Source of the DNA: Smittia aterrima
Taxonomy: Eukaryota; Arthropoda; Insecta; Diptera; Chironomidae
Direction of reading: 5' to 3'
Assembly: GCA_033063855.1 (NCBI GenBank)
Contig: CP093831.1
Coordinates: 14,880,001 to 14,944,000 of the forward strand
Length of the DNA: 64,000 bases
Part shown: piece after piece, positions 13,601-27,074 of the stretch
How positions within the stretch are numbered: the first letter of the stretch is position 1
Layout: every line of letters starts with the position of its first letter
The notes under the pieces: generated by a model
What the model was told of the DNA's origin: nothing
Databases searched by the model: none
The model's input: the letters and a program-made list of their open reading frames with translations, nothing else
Made by a program: the position numbers and the translations under genes

Positions 13601-16600
13601 ACCTTGAAATCACTTGCGGCGTTGTGTCGTGAGTCTTTCAATCGCCACACTTGTGCTGTTCAAATATTCAAATTGCTCGCTGGTGGATTCGACAATTGTG
13701 AGCTGACAATTTCTGTTCGAATGAAACTAATCTCGACCATCAGGGAATTGCATGTTTGATCGTTTCAAAAAAGTGAAAGTTAAGTCTGAGCTCTACAGGT
13801 GGCTTTGGGTTGCTCGAGACGACAATCGCAAGGCCATTTCTTCTAAAAGGTTTCTTCATTTTTAACACAAAAATTCGTTGACATGTAATAATCCAAAGCC
13901 AATACAATTATTCAATTGATATTTGGCCTTTTTCTCTTCACTCAAATGTTTCAGAGTCCAAGACCAATTAACAAGAACATGACGTAGGCCGTTGCTTGAG
14001 CATATGAAAAAATCATTAATTTCCATCATTGCGCGCGGCAGGTTAACTTGGATCGCATTAATGTATTTCTAATATTTTTCCGGAATCACTCTGTGGAGCA
14101 TAATTATTTTTCTCGGAGAGCTTGTTAGGAAGCATGTTTACAGTTTCGAAGTATAAATTATCGTCAGCAAATCACTCGGCATCACAAACAGAAACCAGTT
14201 CAACTTCGTTTCGTTTTCTTTCTAATTTTATGAAAATTAATTTTCGCTCGAGATTGGACTGAGCTGGGCATCTCTTATTACAAATTTGAGTATAATTACT
14301 TTTTCGTTTCAAACCTAAATGCTTCATTGAATTTAATTTTTAATCCACGAGACCTTGAAGTCATTGTTGAACAATCTTCAAGTGGCTAAGAGCTAACTTT
14401 CTCAACACAATCGTCATTGCATGTTTGAATGATCGGTAAACTCTTCAAGTTTAGAGGTTCGCCGGGTCAAGGCTTGTTCGTAGCGGCGAAGGAAATAATT
14501 CGCGACATCCTCAAGACATCTCAACCTTCTTCAACTCTTCATTTCTATTCATTTTGTAATTAGAGTGGAATGTTCTTCGATGAGAAGCGATCGCTTAAGT
14601 GTGTAAACACATTTCATTTCGCTTTCAACCGCGACATCCTTTTCATTTCATTTTTTTATGAAGAGAGTCTCGGGACAGGAATTCAAATTTCTTTCACATC
14701 TGTGCTTGATTTTTTTATGCTTTCATTTTTCATTGAAGAACATCTTACGATTTGTTTTTATTGAATTTGATTTTTATGTTTGTTTAATGGAATATTTTCT
14801 AGCGAGAGACAGAGAGATGAGATAGTTGGGGTGGCAGATAAATCGTGGGAATTCTTCAAAGACGAATCATTTAACCGCAGAGATTGTTTGCTGTACACAC
14901 AACAAGGCCGATTTAAATCTCGATTTTTGGATTGTTATCTTCCCCAAATCTCAACGAACCCTAAACGATTTCGATTTCAATGTGTAATTTTATATTTTTT
15001 AACCCTTTCGCTGCTTCCTCGATCAATGGAAAATTAAACTAATAAGATGCGAGATAATAAAAGTTATGGAATTTTATTCTTCAATATTGTGATTGATGAG
15101 AATCGCACCTGTGTTTGCTTCGAGTTTCAAGACGAACTTTCACAGATGGAGACAAAGGATTTTTATTCTAATTTATTTAGCCGTGGTGCGCGTTTTTTTA
15201 ATTATTTTTGAGAGACCTCGATACAAACATGTTTCCTTTTACTCTCCATACAAGGCGAGGGTCATAAAGATGTTGATCCTTTCGTTTGCTTCTCACACTT
15301 TGGAGAAACGGAAGAGACAAATTTTTTATGCTTCGAGGTTGAACAGACGGAAAAAATCTCCACTCACAGAAGGTTGAGGACGAAATGTGCGTCTGCATGG
15401 TTCAATGAACTACGGTCTCTTTTCTTGAGACTTGTTAAAAGAAAGTGAAGTAAGAAGGCTTTGCTGATTACAATCGTTAACTTATTGTTGTGCAACTAGA
15501 GCAGGTTTTAAATTAAAAAGCCTTTTGCGTGGGAATCTTTTATCTACAACAGCTGAATCATTTTCCACTTTGACGATTTTTAAATCGCGGAAAACTCAGT
15601 GAATTCCTCGAAGCGTCCTTGCAGTTTTTTTTTCAGCATGTCTGCCTCTATTGATTTTTATTTTCTCATACTACAACTTTTCAACTTTTTTTTTGCTGCT
15701 TTTTCCATGACGTTCCCGAAAAAAAAAATTGCTGAAAAAAATCAAGGAGAGCGTGAAAGAGAAGGCAAACGAGAGTTTTCCGAACTCCAACGATTTTTTT
15801 CATGCCAATACATTGAGATTAAACTTTTTTCTCGTCGCGATGAAAAATTTCTGTGCACGAGCAAAAACAGATTTTTTTCCTGGAGAACACTCACACATTC
15901 TGAAGAAAAGTCCTGACCCGCTCAAAGTTTTCTGCATTCGGGGGGAAGCAAGTTCCTTTAGTGTTGGTGAACAAAGAGTGAAGTGGAGAATCTTTCTTCT
16001 CAGAAAATAAAAGTTTGAACCTTGAAAATTCTGCTGTCGAATGAAATCGCAATTCAAATTCACAAACGACGACAAAACCAACAAATGCATTGTGTTCCGT
16101 TATAAAACTTTCTTTCAGCTTATTTATCTTTCACACATTTATCAATAGCTTAATTGTTTGTATCTACCCGAAAACGAAATTTGCATCAAAATAAGAATTC
16201 AAAGATGATCGAGAGAGAAATTTGAATAACAACGGGAATATTAAATGTAAAATAGCTCCGTTTAAGAAATATTTTATATGCAGGATCATTCGATCGGTAA
16301 TTGCAGTAAACATCTCAACAAAGGGACATTGAAGGGAGAGCTGAGGTTGAGAAGATTCAGATTTCGGCAGATCATTTGTGAATCTCAGAAGATTCCTAAT
16401 GATTTTTTTAAAATTCTCGAATTTATGTAGATCACGATTTAGATTAATGATTATTTCTTAAAAAGATATTAATGATCTTTGCTGTTTCTTCATGTTACGT
16501 AAGTATCAGAAGGATATGCTTCAAGACATCTCTCGTTCATTAAAGAATCTCAAAAAGATATTTAGATAAAGTCATCGGCAATTTGCCAAATGAATTTTTT

Positions 16601-19600
16601 AATCTCCAAAAGAAATATTTTCTCATAAAAAATTGCACAATATTTTTGCTTAGATTTGAATTTTTAATTCGAAATATTTATCTCAAGCTAAAATCTTTAA
16701 ACTTTCCATGAAATTCTCCGTCAACTTTAAAACTTTCTTCTCAAATGATCGCAACAAGTCGCAGCTTCGCTCTCACCCAGAAACCGTTAAATCTTCAGAC
16801 GCTTCTTGAATCGTTAAAAAATCCATTTCACCCCCCAAATCCTTAGCGAGAATGAAAAATTATGCACAGAAGAGAGAGCTAGAAAAAATGTTGATGCCTT
16901 CAGCAAAAAAGCATCCATCAAATGTGAATGAGAAAGGATGAAATGCACACCCAAAGATGACGAAAAAAATTCCCACCAGTCTAGATTTTTTTCTTAATGA
17001 TCTTTCTCAAAGAAACAACGCACAAACAAAAGGATCACAATCAACGTGGAAGCGGAGAACGAGAAAAGATTCTAATTTGCATACTAACGCGTTTACCGAA
17101 GCTTCCTCGAGAATCTTCCTTACGGAAGGGATAAAAGTTTTTTTTCTTCGTCAACTTCTTCCTAACCCTTCCTGAGACGACTGAAATGGGCATTGACAGC
17201 AACAATGCCGTAATAGCATTCATGCATAATTTTCTCATTTTTTGCTTTGTTCTTCGTCTGCAGCAAACAATCGAGAGAGCTTAGGTGAAGATAGCTGTTG
17301 AGAAAAGGTTCGTTCGAGGGACCGCGCGACTATCAAGTCTACCCCGACCATAACAATAGACAACTTTTCGCTTAACTGCATCATGAGAAAATTCTCAGAG
17401 ATCTCGCTCTCCCAGCTAGCGGGTAAAGAAAAAGCTCCGTCATTTGCATAATCAGGTTTTATGTGAATTATTTCGGTTTTCTAAATTTGTCTCTCCTCGA
17501 GGGATGATGCGATCAGAATACGTCGTGAAGGTTAATTTATCCATCAGATGGTGAGTTGGAAGAGAGAATGATCGAGTGGAACGTTGAGAAGACTTTCAGT
17601 GGGAAAATATCGTGAAAAACTACATCACACCGGTTTCGTGATTACACGTTAGAAAGAAAACATTTAACGTTTCTTCACTCGCTACTTAGAGAATAGTTTT
17701 TAATTTCACAACGGATTGACATCGCGACAAAAGACTTTGTCGTCCCTGTTTCTTATTCAATTGCGTAATTTCTCGCGAGAAAATAATCTCAGGGACAAAA
17801 CAATTCTTTTGAAACTTTAGACAAAAAGCAAGTTTTCTCCTCCCTGAAATATTTTTTTTTCATTTTTTTCTCAGTCAAACTTGAAAGGAACAAAAAATTG
17901 TCACACAGAAAAGTTTGGATTGCAGGTTTTCGTAAATAAGGAAATTCGTCAGGTTCTCGAAATATTTGAATTTTGTTGAAGTTCTAGCAAAAAATATTTG
18001 CTATCGAACACAATTCGAATTCTTTCCCGTCTCGTTAAACTCAAATTCCTTCACAATCAGTTTGAAGCTCTCGTGATATTCGCCAATCCATTATCGATGA
18101 TTAATTCTTTTTCAAATCTTTTAACCCTTCAAGACGATTATGCAAAACTCCTGAAGGAGAAGAAAAGGAAATTGCATAAGAAAACATTTCAATTACTCGA
18201 GAGAAATATTGATGAGACAAAGATCAATCAATCGACAGGATTATTGGTTGCATTGATACTCGTTCAAGCGTGACGCCTTGCAAAATACATATTAAGTACA
18301 TTAAATTATTAATAATCTGAAGCATCGGGATTTCGCATCGATCGTTCCCCTTCGTCTTGATTCGAATATAACAAGCGGAAAGGTGTTGTCGGGGATTTCT
18401 TCTGCCAAAGCATAAAGGAGCGAACGCATCAATTGGAAAGGGGTCGAGCGACAAAAGACTTGGAAGGGTTATTAAAAAGAAATAGATGTCGTAATACTAA
18501 TAAACTTCTTTTATCGGAGATAGTTTATGCGATTTATTTGCAAGGTGGGAATGTGTTGAGCCACTTGCATTCTTTTGCAGAAAAAGATAAAGCAAATCGT
18601 GTTGGGTAAGCAGACATTGTTGGCAGACAATTGTGATCTTACTGAAAGGGTTGCGTGACTTTCTTTCTTTTCACATCGGAGATGCAATTATCTTTGAAAT
18701 ATATGCAACAGAGTGAGAATGTCATCAAAGTTTGAGAAATAAGAAAGCGAAATAAAGTTTCTAGCGAAATTTGAGACTAAAGTTGGTTCGACAAAAATGT
18801 TTTATTGGTTTTAAGAAGAAGACATTTTCAAAAGAAATTTTATGATTGAATTTCACTTTCCCGCGTTAGAAAATGTAATTTTTAAATAAAAATCTGAGGG
18901 ACTCAGGCACTCATCATTCTAAAAAACATCTATCCACATAATTAATTTAGAGCCGGCAAGACTACGAACTGTAGCAAATGAAGCTAAATCAAATAAAATT
19001 GCAATAAAATTTTAATTTTAAAACTCAAAAAGTATTTTGTTGTGTAATTTCATTATCACTTATCTTGTGTTTTACGTGAGTCTATCTATAATCAAGCCAT
19101 TTGGCTTGTCACTCTATTCGAATTTAAACAAGATAGAAAAACCGAAGAACGAGATTTTGAAATAATAAGCGACAGCTAACAGCAAATAGTTGAACTTGTT
19201 TTATTTGCTACTCACTAGCTGCCTACTCAACATTAATCCTACTTAAAACATTGCTTGCATCATGTCTGCTTGTGAATGATCAGCGGTTGAAGTGTCTTCC
19301 AGTGATTTCAGAAATTTAGATTTCAAGCCTTTTCCAAGACACTAGTTGATTAGATTAGTGTGCAAGACAAACAGCATTGGAATCAGCAAATCTTGGGCGA
19401 GGGTGTATGGATTACATTGAATACTTTGCAACGCTTCAGTCATTTACATTTGATGACTCAACTTGATCAATGTGATAACAGTTTTCACGACTGAGCTGAT
19501 AACGTTTGAATAGTTTTGACAAGTTAAAACTGACATAAGGTAAATTCTGTTAATTTACATTTTAACTGGAAATAAAAGTTGATATTTCAGAGATTTGCTT

Positions 19601-19864
19601 ATTAAACAGCAATAAACCGTCGCAACGGCCTAGAAATTTTGATAAGCGATTAGTTAATTAATCCGACAATCAATAAAAACCACCTCAAAATATTTCACTG
19701 AAACGAATGATTTATTAATTTCTGAACTTAGATTTAAACATTGCTAAACCTTCGACGATACTTTGCTGCGAAATTCAATTTAAAAAGAAATTGATTGCAA
19801 TTGGAAATCAAAATAAGAACTCATATAAGCTATAACTTAGTGCAAGCATGAATTCGTTGGGTTT
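4628..19864. other. Large gene-free region between squeeze and AHSA1
   Basis: About 15 kb in which I find no coding sequence with family resemblance and no tRNA, rRNA, snRNA or well-known insect microRNA by eye. The first 500 bp is the squeeze 3' UTR, with candidate poly(A) signals near 5028 and 5125. Open frames of 60-126 codons occur on both strands, but they lack recognisable motifs, have noise-like composition and do not join by plausible splicing. The sequence is AT-rich with a few simple repeats, such as a GA run at 8695-8710. Regulatory DNA for the developmental regulator next door is the likeliest content; introns of an unseen gene or long non-coding RNA genes remain possible. Confidence 0.6.
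8695..8710. repeat. (GA)n microsatellite
   Basis: An uninterrupted AG dinucleotide run of about 16 bp. A shorter imperfect GA run lies near 10697-10711. In flies such runs can bind GAGA factor, but here they may simply be microsatellites. Confidence 0.8.
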
Positions 19865-21167
19865 TCAATAAAGAAAGCTTCCAAAGCCGAAAGTTGATCG
19901 GATGGCTTCGAAATAGTATCTCTGCCAGTTCTGTTGTGTCGAGTCATATTCGTTTGTTGGGACGAGAGTTTGTGTCAGCTTCAATACAGTGTGATCTTCC
20001 TTTTCTTCAAACTCAAGAACAACGTTCGAGAAGTGTCCTGTAGGCCATTGCTTGTATCGCCAAGTCTGAGCAATTTTCTTGTTCTCAACGATTTCAGTAA
20101 ACTTTCCACTGATGTTTCCACCGAACAAAACAAACCTAAGAAAGAGCGTTTATGTTATTCTATGTAATTTAATAAGATTTTCCTCAACTCACTCTCCATT
20201 CTTACTAAAGTCGAGCTTAACTTCTCCACGAGTGAAGGCACTCATTAACTCCAATTTGCTGAAGACATCGAATAACTCCTTGGATTTGCATTGGAATTTC
20301 TCTTCAAAGATGATCGTCTTACAGTCGATTTTAACACCTAAGACCTTTTCATCCTTATTACCCGAAGGTGTTGTCACAGGTTTCGAGTTATTAAACACAG
20401 ACTTGTTCGAGGAAACTGTATTAGCGACAGGCGTCGTCGTGGCTTGTCCCTAAAGTTATTAAATAAACGTTAGAAAGTTACATCCTTAATAATAAAAAGT
20501 TTAGCTACCTGATCATCTTTTTTAGGCAGAATCAAGTTCTTGGCATAATCGGTTTTGAGGCTGCTCATGTATTTACCGATTTGCTCCCGAATCTTGGTAC
20601 GTCCGGTGGTATACATGAATTGTTTTAGTAGCTCAGATGTCTCGTTAGACTCATCGACAGTAATCGTAATGTCGATTTCATCTAAATCATTCTCTTCGCT
20701 TAGATTTGGAATTGTAATTTTTCCATCGATCTTCGTCTTAGGGTCGGTGTCGTTGAGTAACTTGCCTTGCCACTTAAGAATAAGATCCCACTCGTAGAAA
20801 AATATAAGTTTGCCTTTGCGATTATTGGCAGTGGCTTCACCTTGTAATCGTTCGAACTCGATAATCGTACTGCTTAGGCTTCCATCAGTGATTTCTAAGT
20901 GCAATAGCAGTTCATTGAGTTTATCCTTCGACCAGCCGGTTGCGTTGCTTTCCTTCCAATGCCAGTTATTCACATTAGTTGCATCAGGACGTTCTAAAAA
21001 TTTATTGTCATTTGTTAGAAAACAATTTCCAATCTGAAAATTAAGATCAATTTAATTTTACCTTCAACAATCCAACGCGGATCGCCTAAAAAGATTTTTC
21101 GAGAATTTTGTACTTTGCACAAGAATTAGAATTTTCTCAAGGTCTCACCTTCACCCCACTTAGCCAT
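19865..21167 (-). CDS. AHSA1: AHSA1, activator of Hsp90 ATPase
   Basis: Five coding exons read on the minus strand: 21149-21167, 21062-21085, 20509-20993, 20193-20449 and 19865-20136, giving 347 residues, the usual AHA1 length. The second exon is only 24 nt. The protein opens MAKWGEGDPRWIVEERPDA, the hallmark AHA1 start, and continues through NVNNWHWKE into the N-terminal Hsp90-binding domain (about residues 10-165). A low-complexity linker follows at about 177-205. The C-terminal AHSA1/START-like domain (about 210-347) ends with GGNISGKF and the TLVPTNEYD...NWQRYYFEAI segment. AHA1 binds the middle domain of Hsp90 and stimulates its ATPase in the cytosol. The gene is divergent from the neighbour starting near 22.3 kb. 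A TTCTAGAA palindrome lies 129 bp upstream of the ATG and may be part of a heat-shock element. Confidence 0.96.
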
Positions 21168-23092
21168 CTTGTTATTCTAGTGATTACAACAATTAAATAA
21201 TGAGAACTTTAATTGAATAGAAACTAGCTGGACGCTTAGCTTCTAATTTCTTAATTTTTGATTTCAAGAGATCTCGTGTACTGTATGAAAGTATTTTCTA
21301 GAAAACTTTATGCAATGCCCGACTGTTTGATGGATTATTATTTAATAAGCAGACAAAGCAAAACAATATTTAATTAAAAATTTCCAATAACTGCGTCAAA
21401 CCTCCTTTAAGATATTTTATTGCTTAGGTTTACGATCGATCCTTTCTTATCTCTTATCTACCTGAAGCTCTCTGATTCATCAATTTTCAGGAGCGTTACA
21501 GACAAACCAAAAATTTTAGTAAAATTTAAAATAGAGTTTCAGCCCCCGCAACGGTGGCGCCTCTCGTGTTTAAGTATTGTAATTTTACAAGTCCCTGAAA
21601 GGGAAGTTCTTTTTTTATTTTTAAGATAAGTAAGTATCCAAGAGACTTTCAGTCCTTGAAAATAGTTAAAACTTAAACTTCAAAGTGTCAACATCAGAAA
21701 AAATAACAAGTTAGGAAGTTTTCATCAACTTTTCGTGCTTAAATATCAATTCAAAATCTTCCTTTGTATGATGAAATAATTTTTTTTTTCTCTGCTATTC
21801 GATTGTTGGGCTTATACGCGATGCACACGCAGCCCGATTGGGGAAGGGGCGATGGGTTGATATCGAATGAATGAAAATCATTTTCTCTAGTTTACTACGC
21901 GATGAGTGTAAATTGTGTGTGGCAAGCTCCATGATTGTATTTTCTTCTCTCCTTGATACTCAATTGACTTGATTAAGAAAAAAAAAGTGATAAAAGTGAA
22001 GCTAATAATTCTCCATTTGTTTCTTATTCGTGTAGAAAATCTTAAAAATTTCAAGCAAGGAGTAGCAGCAGCCAACATCAAAATCTCGCGTTTAACAATG
22101 CTGATGAATTAAAGGTTGTTAAAAGAGCAGCTATAAGATCCACCCAGGTCAAAGAAAGTAACATCATCCAAATCAACATCAGTAAAATCAAATAATAACA
22201 AGATGCCCGTTTAAAAAGAAAAATCAATAATCGCCACAATTGGCCCAATAGCAAAACATGCAATAACGTACGCGCCCGAACTCTTGGATTTTATTCTTCT
22301 CCTCAATCTCGGTGGATAACATCGTGTTCTGTTTAGTCTCTTCGAAAAGTGCTTTTGTTTCGACGAGTGCAAGTTTAATCGGAAAGTTCTAATCGAGAGA
22401 TAGTGAAATGAAGTTTAATAACATGTTCACAAGAATTATGTTATTAAATGACCAAACAACATCACAAATCATCGCCGAGTAAGATCATCAATCAAATTTA
22501 TCAAATCAACAACAACATCATCAGCATCAAAACTTTTTCGTGTGTGTGTTTGTGAGGACCAGACAACCTCACACCCAACAAATCGTTACCAAGAAATCTT
22601 CTTTATCAGTTAAGGTAGGTCCTTAAATCATTCCACGCTCCCGAGATTTTAACCTTTAGTAACCTTGCCTTTGTGTTTGTGACGCTGCTGTTGTGGCGCG
22701 CAGCGCGTTCTCCTCTGAATCTCTCTAGTTGTGTGCGAATACATGTGATTCAATATTTTCTTTCTTTTGCTATACGTCTCCACGCGCTTCTCCGGTGCTA
22801 ATGTATTTTCAACATTTTTTCTTCAGTTTCCTTCACACTCGCTGTTTCTCCAAACGAAACGGCGTGTAATGATGGTTCGGAGTACCGTAATTCTGCTTTT
22901 TTCAATTCCACTTGTCTCATCGGCATTCTAGCATGCATAGTTTTCATTTATCATTAACGACCACTTTTATCTATTCCACAGCTTGTTTTCTTTCCCGAAA
23001 GAACAACGCCATCAGATTTTGTCTGTCTGCGCGTCGTCACACGGCTTCTCTTCTTATAATTTTATCATCATCGCGCGTGTCATCGCCCTGAA
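21168..23092. other. Shared upstream region of AHSA1 and the divergent gene, with a probable non-coding first exon
   Basis: No coding sequence is supported here. On the plus strand a segment ending in TTAAG|GTAGGT at 22614/22615 looks like the 3' end of a 5' UTR exon, and TATTCCACAG ending at 22981 looks like the matching acceptor, so the gene starting at 23093 probably has a spliced leader. The A-, C- and T-rich CAACATCATCAGCATC-type sequence near 22450-22560 is typical of insect 5' UTRs. The AHSA1 promoter should lie just above 21167. Confidence 0.45.
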
Positions 23093-26000
23093 ATGAAGTA
23101 TCCTCAATTGGTCTCGAGTCGCGCTGTTAGTGAGATCTCCGATTGGCTCATCAGACGTTTAGAGGATTTGGACATTGAGCAGCCCAGCGTTTACTCTCGC
23201 TTGTTGCTGTCACTTCTACATACGCCATTTAAATTAAACGCAGTCGATCTTTTGGAAATACCACAATTAAAGGTAAATTTGTTTTGGTTTGACTTAATTT
23301 CGCTTTATCGTTCATTCAACAAACCAGACATTTTACAAAAAGTGCAATGAATTGAAATGTGACGCATTTGAAAAGAACTGAGTCACGGTCGTCTTATCGC
23401 TTCTCGAACTGATTGTAATGTTTTTGTTAATTGATGAACGAACGAACGAAATTTTTTTGAAACTGCATTTTTACGACTTCTAACGACAGCGTATTAACGA
23501 TCGTTCCCTTTTCTATTTCTATCCTTCAGGATTTGAAGCAGCCTTATCATTTGCTGAACAAAAACAATGAGGAATTGAAACGTATTGCGGCTGTTGAGAG
23601 TTTGATGGAGGTTTCCTCAAAAGAAAATGTAAGTCTTGAGATCTTCTTCGTGTCGTTGCTACTTTCGTTTGTTTATTTTCGCTTTTGTGTATTGCGCGTC
23701 TTGCATTTCTCATTTGTGAATATATTTTATTTTTTTTTTATCTGAAAACAAAAATTCCTCGAAGCTTGAAGTTTGAGTCGCCTTACATAATAAACTCGAA
23801 CACAACTAATAATGTTTTCTCTATTTTTTTTTTGTTAGAAATCAAACATTATCAGTTTGGTCGATGAGCTGCATCTGAAGTTGCGAAAAGTAGAGAGCAG
23901 TTGCGAGGAAAACGCGATAATTGGTCGATCATCTAACGTTGCAGTTCCCACATCTCCTGTGACATCAACAAATTCGAAGTTTTATAAGAATTTGAAAAAG
24001 ATAAAGCGGAATCATGGCGCTGAGAATCCAACTAAAAATTACTATCTCGCCTTTCCGGCATTGAGTAGTAAGAAGACGACAACGACGATCACCAGCGGTG
24101 GATGTAAATCGTCATCATCTGGTGAAGTTAATGAAAAGAAAAAGGATTCGAACTTGCAGCTTCTGACTTGGTCGAACATGATGAACGCAAAGGACAACAA
24201 CACTTCTCGTCCCATCACGTCGACAGTGGACAATGAAAAGTTCCGCGCAGCTGTCAAGCCTCGTCGCAAGAGACGATACGGACGCAACATCAAAAGCTTC
24301 AACAATGTGCAATGCAATGCCAAAAGTTACGAAGATGCAACATTATCGCCAAAGGTTAAGAATGCTAGCAAGAAACACCAAAGAAATCAATATGGTAAGT
24401 TACTTAATTAATCAATCAATGAGTTCAGACATTTAAGCTTCTTCTTACTTAATCAGTTATGTCGAATGGCGAAGCAGCTCGAAACAATTTGACAAACGCC
24501 CCGAATATGGATTTTTCATCTGGTTCAGGACAATGGGACATGGATTTTAAAGGCCATTGGGAAATGGATCGTGATTTGATCGGGGAGTTTATCCAAGAGC
24601 AGGAGCAAGGGCAAGAGCCCGAGTTGGAAGTGGAATCCGCTAACCAGGTGGAGCCATCCATGGAAGACGATGATGATTTTATGCTCATGAAGTTTTTACC
24701 AATGAAACTTATGGATGACGATCCGAATTACGCCGACGCAGCGAGATACGTCAAGGCAAAAGAAGCTCAGTCAATCAGCTCATTGAAATCTAAATTTGAT
24801 GCCAACGTCAGAGCTTTATGGAATGATGTCGAGGATCCATCGAAGCCATTGACCCATAAAAATTACGATGAAGGCAGTGCAAGTCTCGTCAATTCGTTTG
24901 CGAGCGATAAAAATTCACTCAGCTTATTCAACTTCTTTGGGCATCAACCTTTCACGCAAGAGGTCGTCGCTCCAATCGTAAACAATCAGATTTTCGGAGC
25001 GAATTATTTGAGAATCGGAGGATTTGATAACGGAGGAAACAACGGCAGTCAAGGAGATGTTTATAAGAGTCATCAATCATCATCCAATGTCAGTCCAGGA
25101 ACGGAGAAGTTCATCAAGCTTGGAACAAATGTGCAAGGTTTGACATCAATTTGGTCGGACGGAGACTTTTCGTGCGAACCCGAAAGTTTCATTTCAAAGG
25201 ATGTAAGTATAAAACGCATACAGACGAGCGCATCGCAACGCTTCAAGGTCATCGTCACGCGACATGTGATTCATGTTTCGTTTTTTCTCGCTTATTTTTA
25301 GGTCGTCGATCACTGTGATGATGCCATCTACAAGCAAATGAAAACGATTGGAGCTGAGATGAAGATTTGGCAGAAGTCAAGCTTGTACGATGAAGAAATC
25401 ACGCTCTTCAACCATTCGGAGGAAGCCAGTGCATTCAAACGCTTCCGATCTGTTATGGTTCCCACTGTCATTCGAGCAAGCTACCATCCGAAAACGAACC
25501 AGAAGGTGGATCGCACAATCGTGGACCCAAGTGAAGAGTCTGACTTGATGTCATCAGATAGAACTCATTTTACACCTTTAACTCCTGATGGTCATATCTT
25601 CTGCATCGATCCACGTTGGGAAGACATCAAGTACGAACGTTCAGCAGACGGTGAACTGATTTACAACAACAAGCGTTACAAGGAGTGGACTCACACACAT
25701 CACGTTAATGACGAAGGTTCATTCTGCACAAACGATTCAATCAATCTCGATTCGATTGAAGACGACGCTAAAGAAGAGTTTACTGTCAAGTTTATGATCG
25801 AGGACGAAAACGATAAAGGTTGTCAGACAGAACCGGCTGAGTTGATGTTCCCAAATAGAAATTTGGAAATCAACGAAGATTACTGCAAGCGCAAGATCTA
25901 TGATGAATATTTTAAGAAAACCAACGAAGATACCAACAAGTGGCGTTATCATCTCAACGCTGACGACTCCAACGATTATTCTTTCTTCTCTGTCAATCGC

Positions 26001-27074
26001 GTCAAGAACAATGAAGCTGTCAACAGCGCAATGAAAAAGGAGCCGAGTTTAAAAACACTTCAAGAGCTCCTGGTTTCTCCAAACTCTTCCTCGTCCTCGA
26101 TCTGTACCATCACTTCATCGTCCCAGTTAACTGCTGCTGTCGATCCTTTTGAGTCATGGAGAAACATCAAAGTCGAACAAGGCGATATGTTGATTTCTGA
26201 TTACAAGAAGGCTTGTATGCATAGCTTATGGGAACAGTGTTTGACTTGCAATCGCTACGATCTTGATAATGTTGAGCAGTCAATTCCAGCAAATGGACAA
26301 TTGAAAGATGAGTTGAGGATGGATGGTGATGAGATCATGAATGTGATTCAGAACCTTTACATCACCGGCGACTTTTGCGAAGATGAAGAAAAGGAGGACG
26401 TGGATTGCGAAGACATGAATCACTTCTACATTGACATGTGCGATGATAGCATGGACGGTTGTTGTGCCGAAGAGAACAAGTTCTATGAATCTGAAGGCAA
26501 GAGAGATGACAACGTCAAGAAAGCTTACACGCCCAACTTGTTCGAACAGCAGCAGAGAGAAGAATTGCTGCAGCTGGATAGTATCGTGACAATGGCGAAA
26601 ATGCAGTGGCAATGGGATGAGACTCGTGAGATGGAGAAAGATCAAGAAAAGTACAAGAAACTTTTGAGTTGGATCCAAGCCTCGTTGTCTAAAGAAGTTC
26701 ATCAAGATAGCAATAATAACAACTGTCATCTGTCGAATGAAGATCATCGACCGAAGAATAGAAAACGCCGTCATTCAACTTGTCAGAATTTTATGGAAAA
26801 GAAGACGTATCGTTCGCAAGACCTTGAGTTTCCTTATTTAAACAACAGCCAGTCCCCGACAACTGCTGCTTTCATGGAAGAGAACGCGAACCTCCTTGCC
26901 GACGCTGCAAAGATGCTTAAGGTCAATATCGACAAGATTCTACTCGTCGCGGACATGGTCAATGGATCGGGAGCCGATCAATGCAAAGATGAGAATGGCT
27001 ATTATCGAAGTATATTGCAACAGCAACATGCACTCATCAAACAAATGGATTTGGCGCGTCCCTTGACTCGCTAA
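23093..27074 (+). CDS. Unrecognised large acidic protein, 1,117 residues
   Basis: Five coding exons, 23093-23272, 23530-23628, 23839-24394, 24457-25202 and 25302-27074, join with consistent phases into one 1,117-residue frame. I do not recognise the family. The N-terminal 120 residues look folded and helical (SEISDWLIRRLEDLDIEQPS, then two short Leu-rich helices). A basic patch, VKPRRKRRYGR, lies near residue 220 and could be a nuclear signal. From about 270 on the protein is strongly acidic and Trp/Met-rich. A segment near 610 (TPLTPDGHIFCIDPRWEDIKY) is aromatic and reads like a conserved motif. A second basic cluster, RPKNRKRRHS, lies near 1010, followed by a Leu-rich helix near the C-terminus. 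There is no signal peptide or membrane segment. A nuclear or cytosolic adaptor is a guess from composition only. The start is the first ATG after a probable spliced leader. Confidence 0.8.

Noticed and set aside
14845..15534. Two Su(H)-like CGTGGGAA sites at about 14845 and 15527
   Set aside because: They stand alone in the gene desert without Dorsal, E-box or other partner motifs close by; used here only as background.
4628..19864. Search for tRNA, snRNA, rRNA and well-known insect microRNAs
   Set aside because: No B-box of the GGTTCGAATCC type, no U1/U2/U6-like sequence and no familiar microRNA seed-plus-arm was found by eye; a tRNAscan or small-RNA mapping could still find some.
24042..24323. 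Minus-strand frames opposite the unrecognised large gene
   Set aside because: They lie opposite a well-spliced coding exon and have no support of their own.
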